Assembly (NCBI GenBank): GCA_024336345.1
Contig: JANFOG010000001.1
Span: 3,100,001 to 3,164,000 of the forward strand
Source of the DNA: Mariannaea sp. PMI_226
Taxonomy: Eukaryota; Ascomycota; Sordariomycetes; Hypocreales; Nectriaceae
DNA: 64,000 nt
Reading direction: 5' to 3'
The notes below the pieces were generated by a model, which saw only the letters and a list, made by a program, of their open reading frames with translations, ran no database searches and was not told where the DNA came from. Positions 12,654 through 22,773 of this stretch are shown here, piece by piece; position 1 is the stretch's first letter; each line of letters begins with the position of its first letter. A program made the translations under genes and the position numbers.

Positions 12654-13578
12654 ATGACTTCCTCCCGCCATGTCCTCATTCTTGGTGGTAACGGGCGAAT
12701 TGGCCGCCTACTCACTCAGATCCTACTCAAGAAGTCATGGTCTGTGACCAGCGTCATTCGAACGCAAGAACAGGTTGAGGACTTGAAGAAGATCAGCGCT
12801 GGGTTGCCAGGGCATTTTACTGTGTTGGTTCACGACCTGGAGCATGTTGATAGCCAAGAAAAGGCTGTCGCCATAGTCAACGAAGTCAAACCGGACTCTT
12901 TGGTCTTCACTGCTGGTATGAGCAGGAAACTCCACGACGATAATACGTTCGAAATTGTCCGCTAACAATGGAGCAGGTGCCGGAGCAACAGGTTCACAAG
13001 ATCGCGTATGTGTCCCCTTGGATGACCTCATCTTGATAAACAGAGAAAGCCAGCTAACTATTCACTACTTGCCCTAGGTTCTTCGTATTGATCGTGATGC
13101 GGCAATCAACTTTATCAAAGCCGCCGTCGCAACCCCTTCCATCACTCACTTCATGCTTGTCTCTTATCTTGGTGCACGTCGGGCCAACCCCCCCTGGTGG
13201 ACTGAGGAGGACTGGGAAGGCTGGAAAAAAGTCAACTCCTCGTTTCTTGCTCGCTATTATGAGGCCAAGGTTGCGGCTGATGAGGCCCTCGTCACGGAGA
13301 CTAGGAAATGCCCCGGTATCTCTGCGGTCTCTGTTCGACCGGGAGGTTTGACAGACAAAAGTGTTGGTAATGTGCTCATGGGTCAAACGAGGCTGGCACG
13401 AGGAATGACTTCGCGTGCGACTACAGCTGCCGTGACTGCTCTGCTTCTGGACTCTGATAATATTAAAAGTCGTTGGCTCGATGTTTTGGACGGTGACGAG
13501 GACGCACAAATTGCTGTTGAGAGATGTGTACGTGAAGGTACTGAGTGTGCCGAGGGGGAACCTGTCTATGAGGTATAA
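12654..13578 (+). CDS. atypical short-chain dehydrogenase, NAD(P)-binding protein
   Basis: Rossmann-fold oxidoreductase or epimerase-like protein of the atypical SDR type; substrate unknown. Three exons, 12654-12915, 12977-13005 and 13078-13578, give 263 residues. The N-terminus carries the dinucleotide-binding motif LILGGNGRIGRLL. Splicing across the 29-base middle exon rebuilds VFTAGAGATGSQDR followed by the conserved Asp/Ala helix RDAAINFIKAA. Later come LVSYLGA, then RYYEAKVAADEAL with the YxxxK pair used for catalysis in SDRs, and SVRPGGLTD. The 29-base exon is unusual but its phases fit exactly and it supplies the second glycine-rich turn, so I trust it. Confidence 0.88.
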
Positions 13579-13923
13579 TCAGCTTCACTGTACGTATTGT
13601 TCGGGACTTGTGACCTCCCGCTGTCAGTTGATCTCATCAAGCGTTTGTATCGATGTTATCTTCTGTGTTGCTCTGAATCTTAATGGAGAAATACTTGAAT
13701 GGGTTGAAATAGACAGTGGTAGCTATAAATAGTTGGAGATGCTCAAACTGGCGGGTGCTGTTGGTTGGAAGCTCACGGTTTGTTTGCAAGATCTGCCTCG
13801 AGACTCATGCTCTAAGAATTTAAGGGTTCTGTTCTTGCTCAGAGTGTCTTATCGAAGCCACCAACATTTCTCGTCACTCGCCCCCAACATCGATCTTCCA
13901 ACTTGCACATTTATATGGCCATA
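13579..13923. other. intergenic region
   Basis: 3' side of the SDR gene and leader of the next small gene. A TTATAT motif lies a few bases before the ATG at 13924, close enough that the true start site must be further upstream or the motif irrelevant. Nothing else seen. Confidence 0.5.
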
Positions 13924-14282
13924 ATGGGTTGCTGTTGCTCGTACCCACTCTTGGAAGACGACTCTGACTTTGAGCTTCGGTGTATTCGAAATGGCGAAGC
14001 TCAAAGCCTCTACAACAAGCAACTTCGCAGCCAAAGATCGTATGTCTGATGCCAGGTATCTATTTATCTACACTGATTCTGACTTGCAATAGAGGAGGGT
14101 GTACACGCGACAGGAACAGCGAGGACTACAGGTCTACAAACACAAGCAACGGCAAAGAAGCGAGACCACTGCAGTCTCACCAACCAGGATTTCCAGTGCC
14201 AAATTGCGGCTGTCGACTATGTCAGCCTGAGTCAACAACTTGGTTAGGCGGCCCTCACTGGCGACCAGTTCGGCACGGGTAA
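13924..14282 (+). CDS. putative small Cys-rich protein with MGCCCS acylation motif
   Basis: Predicted 101-residue protein from two exons, 13924-14039 and 14093-14282, joined by a 53-base intron (donor GTATGT, acceptor CAATAG). It begins MGCCCSYPLLEDDSDFELRC: Gly2 with Ser6 fits the N-myristoylation pattern MGxxxS, and Cys3-5 could be palmitoylated, suggesting membrane attachment. The second exon is polar and has a further Cys group (NCGCRLC) near residue 80. No family was recognised. The ATG has A at -3. Support is the motif, the consistent splice signals and phase; composition alone would not convince me. A second MGCC protein of the same length lies 1 kb downstream. Confidence 0.42.
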
Positions 14283-15273
14283 TATGGCAGTAACTTGGCT
14301 ATGTCGTCTAGACGTCTCGAATAGGTCGATGAGGATGGAAGTCCAGATCCTTAGGGTATATACTGCATGGATCATTAACGCCTCGTTTTTTAGTTCAGGT
14401 GGCTAGATCAAAAGCTCTCCAAGCTTTGGTGCTGAGTTGACGTTTTACACAAGGAGAAAACCTACCAGGCAGCGGCAGGCGGCATGACTCCCAGGAATGC
14501 GGTTAAACGTACCCTTCTTTTTTCTTTCTATTTTTCTTGCTCTTAGTAAATAGGACAAGTTGTTTGTTAACATAATTTAGCGCAAGTGACATAAGAAAGT
14601 AAGCCCAGCTTTGTTGCTTTGATTCTCTGGACACAAGCCATCCCTTTCTAGGCAGAACCATGGCCCCAACATGGCGCAAACAGATGGGAATATATATATA
14701 CAGCGATTGAGTTCTCAAGAGATTTAGTGCAGCTTCGAGGAGCTCACTAGCATATACCATCTGACTTCAAAACTGTTGAGATCGTCGCTTGAACTGCACG
14801 AAATAATCCGCACGATGATGCATTGAAACTCGAACGAGTATTGAGTAAGATTCTCGTTATGAATTACCTAGCTCATCGCAGCCGAATCATTTGCTTCGGT
14901 TGGCAGTCACTCCCTGTTTGGGCAGACTTCAGGGACTGACCTAGGCCAGCCTAATGCAAAGACGAACCTCCTTCAAACGCTCATGGTAGATTGGTCATTG
15001 CTCTCTTGTGAGACTAATACGTTATCCCAATACCTTTTCGTTTGTATAATTACTGGTACTATTAAGATTGGTGTGATTCACAGACTACGAGGAGCCATGT
15101 CCAGTTTGTTGCAAAGTATATCATGGGTCCAAACACGAGCAGATGAACCCCCCCCCCCCTTGGATACCTGCGCATATCTTCTCTCTTCATCTCTCGATTT
15201 CTTTCTAGCTATACTCTACTAAGCTTTCCATCCTTGCAAATACACTACACCAGCTCTCAATACAACCACTGAC
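14283..15273. other. intergenic region
   Basis: Between the two MGCC small genes. The right end has a C10 run (about 15150-15159), a CT-rich stretch and a short leader before ATG 15274. No RNA gene or repeat was recognised. Confidence 0.5.
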
Positions 15274-15579
15274 ATGGGTTGCTGCAAGTCTACCCCACGC
15301 AAGCTAGGGCGGAACGAGAACGGCTCCCAGGACATGGGGCCGACTCACACCGAAACTATTCCTCCGATCGACCTAGAGCGGCTTCCAAGCAATCTTGATT
15401 CAGCTCAACATAACTCCGAGTCAGAACAACCAATGGATGTCTCGCGGAAGCAACAGGCGCCTACTGTGATTGCTGAGGTTGCGCTGGATGCTGAAGGGGT
15501 GCCACCAACAATGGTTCGTGCTCCATCAGCTTCAAACTCCCGCCCTGCTTCAACGAACTCCACCAAGATGAAGGATTGA
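15274..15579 (+). CDS. putative small dual-acylated protein, MGCCKS start
   Basis: Uninterrupted frame of 101 residues starting MGCCKSTPRKLGRNENGSQD. Gly2/Ser6 match the myristoylation pattern, Cys3/Cys4 are palmitoylation candidates and Lys/Arg 5-12 would add electrostatic membrane binding, an arrangement seen in lipid-anchored signalling proteins. The rest is polar and probably disordered, rich in Ser, Pro and Glu, ending in STNSTKMKD. No family is recognised. A CT-rich leader and the good context of the first ATG (GAC before it) support translation. Function unknown; likely a plasma-membrane or endomembrane peripheral protein (inference). Confidence 0.6.
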   Translation: MGCCKSTPRKLGRNENGSQDMGPTHTETIPPIDLERLPSNLDSAQHNSESEQPMDVSRKQQAPTVIAEVALDAEGVPPTMVRAPSASNSRPASTNSTKMKD

Positions 15580-17144
15580 TATTCTTTATACAATAACTCA
15601 TCTTCAAGCCGAGATAGTTAGTCGGTTAATTATTATTAGAGGGATCAGGTAACCCCAATACCAGGGTGGTATTTGTCACTTTGTTCACTGAAGGAATAAG
15701 GGAGAAGAACATGAAGTTCTAAAGTCGCTTCGCTATTATTAAGGTCTCAATCAATAACCAATAAATGTTGATAGTCTGAGAATGCAGTGCAAAATAACTA
15801 GTATTATGGGACTGGTGTAATATGCATACCACACTCGCTCTCTATCATATGATGAGAATAATCTTCAAAATAACTTCTCGGAGACGGTCTAGGCGTTCAA
15901 AAGCAACTTTGTCATCGTTTGATGAAAAAAAAGAAGCGCTCCCATAGTTATGTTTAACATAACGTCAACCCAAAGTAGCTAGGGCTACTGATGCAACAGG
16001 AGGCAGAAACTAGCAATGAAAACATACGATATATTTTGCTCATGTGCCGGGGGCCGTCGTCGGCTCGTTTCCTTTCTGGACATATTCTTACATACATATT
16101 TACGGTATTTCTTTAAGATGCTTATCTTATTTAATAATTTTTTCTCCCTTTCACCTTTAACTAGACCTTGGAGATGCGCAATGGGAGGGCTGCCACCGTC
16201 TGTGACATGGTGTAAATAGTTTAGGTGCCTAGCTACATACGCGTGCAAGAGTCACAACCTAAATACACTTATAATTTGAATTTTGACGTGTACAACTTTT
16301 TTACTACAGTAGATGAGCTTGCGAATTGAAGGATCGTCTGCTAAGGCTTGACTAAAAAGGGTCCGGCAGTTCTTCTACTGCAGGTAAAAACTAGTATTTT
16401 GTATACTGCATTGCATCCTTGCTCAAGTAGGCCAAAGCGCATGGAAACAGACAGAATTATCATCGGATCATTCTCCTTCGATGAGCATGCCAAGGCGTAT
16501 AAAAATGACTTCATGCTGGCCGATCATACCGCCAACTCTAACGCGATAACATCACTGTTGTTAAAGTGGTTTTCCAGCTCACCTGAGATGGGGGAGGGTT
16601 ATCACAGGAACCGGTGTTGAGAGAGGCCATTCAAAACTTGCTCAAACCGGCGCAGTTGAGCCATCTTGGCAGCCATTGCGGGCATTGTCTGCCCACTGAG
16701 ATTCTTTGAGCAGGGATCCATTACTTCTCAATTTTGTATGCTTTTCTAATTTTCCTTTGCCGGGCTTGTAAAGCCCTTCTATACTTCCGGCTCAGGTGAA
16801 CATCGTCTCGGGATTGCATGTGCTGTGTCTCGCAACCATATAAGAAGCCAACATGACCTACCTACCTTACTTTATGCATACCAGTAGGTTATCCTGCCAG
16901 ATTTAAAAAAGGCGGCCTCCTCATCAAGGTTTCCCCTTTTTGTTTTGCTCAGACATCTTTATTCATCCCATATTCCTTATTCCATCTTCTCTCTACTCTC
17001 TCCTGGACTTCTGTTTGCCAGCCCAAGATAAACTGCTCTTACACGTCACCACACTTGGTGATTCACTCAGTCCACATCAAAACAACTTCACTTCCCATTA
17101 CCACCTATACGCTCTACCCCCCGTCACCAAACACTACCAACAAG
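15580..17144. other. intergenic region upstream of the copper transporter
   Basis: A+T-rich near 15580-16300. Contains two TTTGCTCA sequences (16035-16042 and 16944-16951) resembling the yeast Mac1 copper-response element. The last 180 bases are CT/CA-rich leader. No gene recognised. Confidence 0.5.
16944..16951 (+). promoter_or_regulatory. candidate copper-response element (Mac1-type)
   Basis: TTTGCTCA, identical to the yeast Mac1 CuRE core TTTGC(T/G)C(A/G), about 195 bp upstream of the Ctr start codon. A second identical copy is 0.9 kb further upstream at 16035. In yeast two copies are needed for copper-starvation induction. Eight-base matches arise by chance, so this is suggestive only. 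Confidence 0.35.
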
Positions 17145-17856
17145 ATGGACATGTCTGACATGTCTTCTACGGCCACATTGGCCATGACTGCTACCCATAC
17201 AATGGACATGGCTTCTACCTCGACTGCTAAATCAGGTGGCATGAGCATGGGAGGTGGCTGCAAGATTTCTGTACGAACAAACCCCTCTCCGAAAGACCAC
17301 ATTCGATGTTCTTCATTGAGCGATAGCTAATCAGGACCCCTTTCCCTCGCAGATGCTGTGGAATTGGTATACTGTCGACTCGTGCTTCATCTCCAAATCT
17401 TGGCACATCACTTCCAAAGGCATGTTTGCCGGCAGCTGTATCGGCGTCATCCTCCTCGTCATGTCCCTCGAGTTTCTCCGACGATCTGTGAAAGAGTTTG
17501 ATGCCTACCTGATACGCCAACACGAGGCCAAGCTTCAGCGTTTCTCAGCTATTGCCGCCAATAGCAGCAACGAGGCCGGTTCAAGTGGTAGTAAAAACGG
17601 CAATGTCGCTGCTTGCGCGGCTCCTCTGACACCTTTCCGACCCAATATCTTCCAGCAGGCCATCCGCGCATTCCTCCACATGGTTCAGTTCGCTGTGGCT
17701 TACTTCGTGATGCTACTCGCCATGTACTACAACGGATACATCATCATCTGTATTTTTATTGGTGCATTCCTTGGTGCTTTTGTCTTCCAGTGGGAGACCC
17801 TTTCCGCTGGTCGAGGCACGAGTGCCGCTCACGAAGCTACCGTTTGTTGCGGCTAA
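17145..17856 (+). CDS. Ctr family high-affinity copper transporter
   Basis: Copper(I) uptake channel; assembles as a homotrimer in the plasma or vacuolar membrane. Two exons, 17145-17270 and 17353-17856, give 209 residues. The N-terminus is Met-rich (MDMSDMSS, ATHTMDMAS, GGMSMGGGC), the extracellular copper-collecting region. TM1 follows WHITSKGMF; a polar cytosolic loop separates it from TM2, which carries the diagnostic MxxxM (MLLAM), and TM3, which has GxxxG (GAFLG). The C-terminus ends TVCCG, a cysteine pair that probably hands copper to chaperones. Splicing phase is 0 (KIS/MLW). Length is normal for fungal Ctr2/Ctr3-like proteins. Localisation cannot be settled from sequence. Confidence 0.95.
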
Positions 17857-19277
17857 GCTCAGTCACACAAAGATAGCAGCGTTCTGGCCAAAGAATGTGA
17901 TTTCAAATCGTAATGGATGAGATTGGCCGCCCTGCCTTTGAGATTGGAAACCGTGATAGGAGGAACGGCTTATCTCGATGATGAGCTATGAACGATGGAC
18001 CTTGGGATATATTCTAAACCTAATCGCGTTCGGGTATGCAGATTCGCATAGGTTTAGTCTGCTTGGGCATATTGATGAAAGATATTGACCCATTTTGACT
18101 ACCTGCTATATTGTTATCAATAAGAGTTGATCAGAAGCGAGACTTGTAATGTAATTGTACAGTATGGAGCATTTTGGTCCCCTCGTTCACTTATATGCTG
18201 AATGCTCTGTCCGTGCTACAAACAGCTGTATCGCAATGAAGCAAGAAAAAATCGGCTGCTAACCCACGCCAAGGAAAGCTGGACCCTAAACTGACGAGCT
18301 ATTGATTGCTTGGTCATGCATTACCGCCCTAAGAACACCATGGGCGGCACCTATCATCATCCCAATACAAGTTCGGGTTTAAGAACGAGTACTAGGTGCC
18401 ACTATTCGCTCTAGGGTAGGCCCTTTTGGAGTGAGTTTTTAAGAAGAAATTCTGCTGACTATCATTTAGTTGAATAAGTTGCTTAGGTATACTTATACTA
18501 GCCCCCACTTTTCCATCTTCGAACCCCCCTTTTCATGGCGACCAAGAATACCATCGTGAACGTTTGTTTTCGACATTTTTCTCATCGTTTATGATATTCC
18601 ACTATTTTACGTCAAACTGTGCCTCAGCCAGCGGGCGCCAGCGGGCGGGCGACCTAGTACATTCCTTGCTGCACAATTCGGGAAAAAATTCAATGACTGA
18701 AAAGGACTTTGCACGAGTTTGTGAGGAACGGTTCTTTCCCTTAGTTTGGACCTGACAAATCGAACGAAGCTACGTAATTAGGTACCAAGAGGTATGTATA
18801 TAGTTCAACTTGGCACAGTAGGGTTCCAAGGGCACTTTAGGTCCCTACAGTCCACATCATAGGTGCATCTGTAGTAGGGATTTAGGTATGTTAGGTGGGC
18901 ACCAAAGGGCTTGCACGGGGATATTTGCTGCCCCTCAATTATTCGTTGGCGGAACCTACCTATTAGTTAGTGGTGAAGGAATGGTACCTGAAGGAGCACC
19001 CGAGTCCCGGCCAAGGGTGCAGGCTGACAAATGGGGCCGAATGTACTCCGTACGAATAATCAAGATTCATACTAGTCAAGGAAAGGAACGATTTCTCAAA
19101 CCTTTTGGAAGCATGGATATCTACCTAGCCTGGTGGGCAGTTGGTTGCTAATCGATTGGATTCAACCCTCCTCCTTCATTTACCCACCGCTTTACTTTTA
19201 AACTGCTCGACAATACCTCTCTTGACTCTGAGAATATTCTACGCCCTTTCCCGAGGTCGAGCGCACCCTCTTCCACA
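17857..19277. other. intergenic region
   Basis: Between the Ctr gene and the regulator gene. Contains a short imperfect duplication of GCCAGCGGGC (about 18627-18650) and several TTAGGTA-type motifs between 18780 and 18970. The final 100 bases are a CT-rich leader. No gene seen. Confidence 0.5.
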
Positions 19278-21107
19278 ATGTTCCGCCACCTCATGTCTGC
19301 CAAGGTTCGCTCTAACGCGGGATGCTGGACTTGTCGCCTTCGGCGCAAGAAGTGTGATGAGAAGCACCCCATCTGCGAGGGATGCGCCGCCCTCGAAATC
19401 ACCTGCCATTACGACGATGAGAAGCCAGACTGGATGGACGGTGGCCCTAAGCAGAAGGCCATGGCTGAGAAGATCAAGGCCCAGGTCAAGAAGCAGGCGT
19501 CGCAGCGCCGTGATCGCAAGTACATGGAGATGCTCGAGGCTGGCACCCGAAATGTCAATCTCGCCGCCAACGGGGACGAAAAGAGCACTCCTTTCCGCCA
19601 CGAATTCGCAGAGCCTATCGTGTCTGGATCCGATACCGAGCCGTCTTCAAGTCAAGATCCTGGATCAACCCCAGCCTCAAGCAATACAAGCGGCGCCTCG
19701 CCTCCAGAGGCTCCCTGGCACAGCCAATTCCTCGTTCGCGAAGACTCGTCCAACTCCGGCGGCATTAACGCAGAGGTGCATTTCATCATGGTCTACCTGG
19801 ACTACGTCTTCCCCCATATTTTCCCCTTCTACCGTCCTCCCATGTTAGCTGGTGGCCGTGGTTGGATCCTCGATGTGTTACAAAGCAATAGGTCCGTGTG
19901 GCATACCGCCATCTCCCTAGCGTCCTACTTCTTCAGCATTGTTCTGGCTGATGGCCACACAGAGCATGCAGAATGCACGGGACAGATGGTGCACCAACTA
20001 CAAACCCAGCTTGAGATGGGTTTACGGGAGCTACAGAGAGAAATGGGCTCTATCAACGCTGCCGGTGATCTTGCTGGCCCTAAGGAAAAGCTACAGGTCT
20101 TGCAGGCAATTCTTCAAATGCTCATCTTTGAGGTTTCAACCAGTAACAAGGATCATTGGCGGATGCACCTCGACGCCGCCATCGCCATGTTCACCCAGAT
20201 TGTCCCGGTACCAGAGCGCTGGTCAGAAACGCTGGAGAGCCTTTCCAGTCACAAGTGGCCTCCGCCTAACATTGGAGTCCACCGCCCATTCGGCACTAGC
20301 CAAGCTGCTCTTCGCTTCTTTACCGCCCATATTCTTTACATCGATGTAATGTCCAGCATCACTCTTGAGCAAGCCCCGCGACTGCAAAAGTACCAGGACC
20401 CAATCATTCCTGGATGCTCTAACCCTAGACCAGGAGTCCAGACAGCTGGACCGCTCTTCATGGACGAGTTCACTGGGCTGCAAAACTGGGTAGTTCAGAT
20501 GATCGGTGACATCGCTGCCTTGGATGCATGGAAAAAAGAGCAGAAACGGGCTGGATCGCTATCTACGACCGAGCTGGTCCAGCGTGGAAAGGTCATGGAG
20601 GATGCTATTAAGGCAGGCTTGGAGGCAATGGATGGCGACGCATCTTGTATGCAGGCTGCCCCAAGTACTGCGTTTGGGCAGCACCAGCTGCCAGCCCACC
20701 AACCAGGCCTTACCGATCAATCTCCCAGCTTACTTGTCAACAACGTGATTTGGCTCCAAGCTGCTCTGACGTATCTTTACGTCGTCATCTCCGGCTGGCA
20801 GCCTTCATGCCCTGAGATCCGCGTCTCAGTCTGCTGTATGACAAACCTCCTGACCCAGCTACCTCAAGACACAGGTCTCAGGACCCTGGTTTGGCCATTC
20901 TGTATTGCTGGCAGCCTCTGCCAACCCGAGGACGAGCCCAAGTACCGAGCAATGGTACAGCGCATGGGATCGGTTAGCGTGTTCGGAACAGTCAAGGCAG
21001 CTATGGAGATTATGGAAGCCGTCTGGGCTCGTAGGAACCAGATTGATGAGAGTTGGGACGTAGCCAAGTGCATGAAGATCTTGGGCCATGGAGTTTTGCT
21101 GATTTGA
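19278..21107 (+). CDS. Zn2Cys6 binuclear-cluster transcription factor
   Basis: Nuclear DNA-binding regulator of the fungal Gal4 type. One exon, 609 residues. Cys16, 19, 26, 33, 36 and 43 form CX2CX6CX6CX2CX6C; the basic loop is RLRRKKCDEKHP. A basic, probably helical linker follows (KAMAEKIKAQVKKQASQRRD), then a Ser/Pro-rich disordered stretch (about 110-160) and an all-helical C-terminal region resembling the fungal-specific transcription factor domain that often follows this motif. The alternative start at Met6 would not affect the zinc cluster. Targets are unknown; neighbouring genes do not suggest a pathway. Confidence 0.93.
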   Translation: MFRHLMSAKVRSNAGCWTCRLRRKKCDEKHPICEGCAALEITCHYDDEKPDWMDGGPKQKAMAEKIKAQVKKQASQRRDRKYMEMLEAGTRNVNLAANGDEKSTPFRHEFAEPIVSGSDTEPSSSQDPGSTPASSNTSGASPPEAPWHSQFLVREDSSNSGGINAEVHFIMVYLDYVFPHIFPFYRPPMLAGGRGWILDVLQSNRSVWHTAISLASYFFSIVLADGHTEHAECTGQMVHQLQTQLEMGLRELQREMGSINAAGDLAGPKEKLQVLQAILQMLIFEVSTSNKDHWRMHLDAAIAMFTQIVPVPERWSETLESLSSHKWPPPNIGVHRPFGTSQAALRFFTAHILYIDVMSSITLEQAPRLQKYQDPIIPGCSNPRPGVQTAGPLFMDEFTGLQNWVVQMIGDIAALDAWKKEQKRAGSLSTTELVQRGKVMEDAIKAGLEAMDGDASCMQAAPSTAFGQHQLPAHQPGLTDQSPSLLVNNVIWLQAALTYLYVVISGWQPSCPEIRVSVCCMTNLLTQLPQDTGLRTLVWPFCIAGSLCQPEDEPKYRAMVQRMGSVSVFGTVKAAMEIMEAVWARRNQIDESWDVAKCMKILGHGVLLI

Positions 21108-21589
21108 TACCCTGGGACGCGCAATTGGCCCTCCCCTTGTTTTTGGTGAAGGAATTGAGAATGGATGGAAGGAAGCAAGCAAGTTTGGATGATGCGAACA
21201 CGAGCTGGAACATGGCTTTGCAATGCATTTGATTGGACTCGGTTGACATTTATGGCGTGATGAATGAATGGGAATTGTAAATGGGAATAAGACTGAAGAA
21301 TCACTCAGTATGCAACTTGCCATCTTTACAGTAAACAATGAAACAGTATACTAAAACTCCTGGTTCAATTTCTTTTTACTCTCTGTGACTATGTTATCTC
21401 TGTTTTCTTCGTTTCTTTCATTCTGATGAAAAACCAATCTAACCCGTAGATATTACCTGCGGTGGCGAGGAACAACACCACAACCCAGACTAAACCAAAC
21501 CAAACCAAAAACTAAGATATCCAATACATTCATTATTAGCCTTTTCCTGGAGGAGTTGCAACATTATGTCGGCATCTTCTCATCACAAT
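21108..21589. other. convergent 3' region
   Basis: Lies between the 3' ends of the Zn2Cys6 regulator (+) and the MARVEL-like gene with its open extension (-). An ACCAAACCAAACCAAA microrepeat sits near 21494-21508. Nothing else recognised. Confidence 0.5.
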
Positions 21590-22096
21590 TCACGCCATTT
21601 TACGTCCTCCAAATAGAGTCTGTCTCTTCTCGATCAAGTTCAAGTCCCACCAGCCTTCAATCCTGGACAGTATCGTCTTCCGCTTGGATTGGATTTTATC
21701 CAAGAGAGGACTCCAAGGCCCCTCGTCAGAAAATGCAGGCGAGGGAAGAGGGAGAGCCAGGAGGGGTGCAGGGGGGGCTCGAGGAACGGGCTGGTGAAGG
21801 ACAGGACTCTTTGGTGGCACAGCTGGAAGGGGAGGGAGTGGTGGGAGCTCCCCAATGGGCCCTGGCGTTTCTCTCACTGAGACTCGCCTCGCATGAATAG
21901 GCGCCGTGGAGGGCGGGGGAAACCATGATTGGTGCGCACTCTCAGAGTTGCCGGTGTCATGAAAAGGCTTCTCTTGATGCGCCATGGCCACCGTTCCTAG
22001 GCTCCGGCTTCGACTCCGGGTCGAAGTCGCAACAATGGGCTTCTCGAGCCCAGCCTCGGCAGTCACCACCCCTGCTTCGACTCCACGGCCGCGCCC

Positions 22097-22773
22097 TCAA
22101 GCCTCATCGATAGTCTTGGGCTGGGAAGAACCCTTGGTGCGCTTCCACAGGCATAGTGAAGCGATGGCGGAAAAGGAGAAGAGGATGCAAAGCGCAATGC
22201 TGAGACCCCAGATGGCCTTGATCTGGTAGCAAGAGGCCTTGTCCCCATCGACCCACTGGTAGACGTTGCTCTTATGCTTGTAGACATTCTCGAACAGCGA
22301 GTGGATGAAGTTGGCAGTGTTGCCATTGGCAGGGAACCTGGGGCAAGACAGGTAGCTGACTGGCTTGCCAACAGTGCAGGCAACGACGATGCAAGCGATT
22401 AGGATAAAAGAGTCTGCGCCGGCAGCGATGAGGAGAGGAAGCATGTGGTCCCAGTAGAGAATGTAGCTAATGACAATGTAGAGAACGGCAATGGAGGCCT
22501 GGATAGTGCCGTTAGTGACCATAACTCTGCGAGCTGTTTTCATTCTTTTTTCCGCCCAAAGTTGCCGAACTCAACAAGGAGAAGATAGACAAGAAGGAGA
22601 CTTACCACAACCAGGGTGCCAATGAGAGCTGAGGGAGCAGCATAGTCATTTGAGACCATTTCCGAGATGAAGTTGGCAGTCAGGCCAATGATAGTAATGA
22701 GGGAGACGAACTGCATGCCTCGCATGGCAGTGAAGGTCACGCCTAGGGCACCGAGAGCGGGAGGAGAATGCAT
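22097..22773 (-). CDS. four-helix MARVEL-like membrane protein
   Basis: Predicted integral membrane protein with four transmembrane helices, probably of the MARVEL-domain type; such proteins sit in lipid-ordered membranes, but the exact family is not certain. Two exons, 22773-22606 and 22498-22097, give 189 residues. The intron has donor GTAAGT, a textbook branch site (CACTAAC) and acceptor CCAG, and its removal restores helix 2. TM1 spans FVSLITIIGLTANFISEMV; TM2 crosses the splice junction; TM3 is LPLLIAAGADSFILIACIVVA; TM4 is KAIWGLSIALCILFSFSAIA. The C-tail ends SSQPKTIDEA and TGA. Oddly, the same frame continues open for 168 further codons to 21590 (see findings). Upstream sequence DKFGK in frame before the first ATG suggests the start could be further 5' through another exon. 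Confidence 0.82.

Noticed and set aside
22501..22560. Acceptors at AAACAG or CGCAG for the MARVEL-like intron
   Set aside because: They break the reading frame; the downstream CCAG preceded by CACTAAC keeps phase and restores the second helix.
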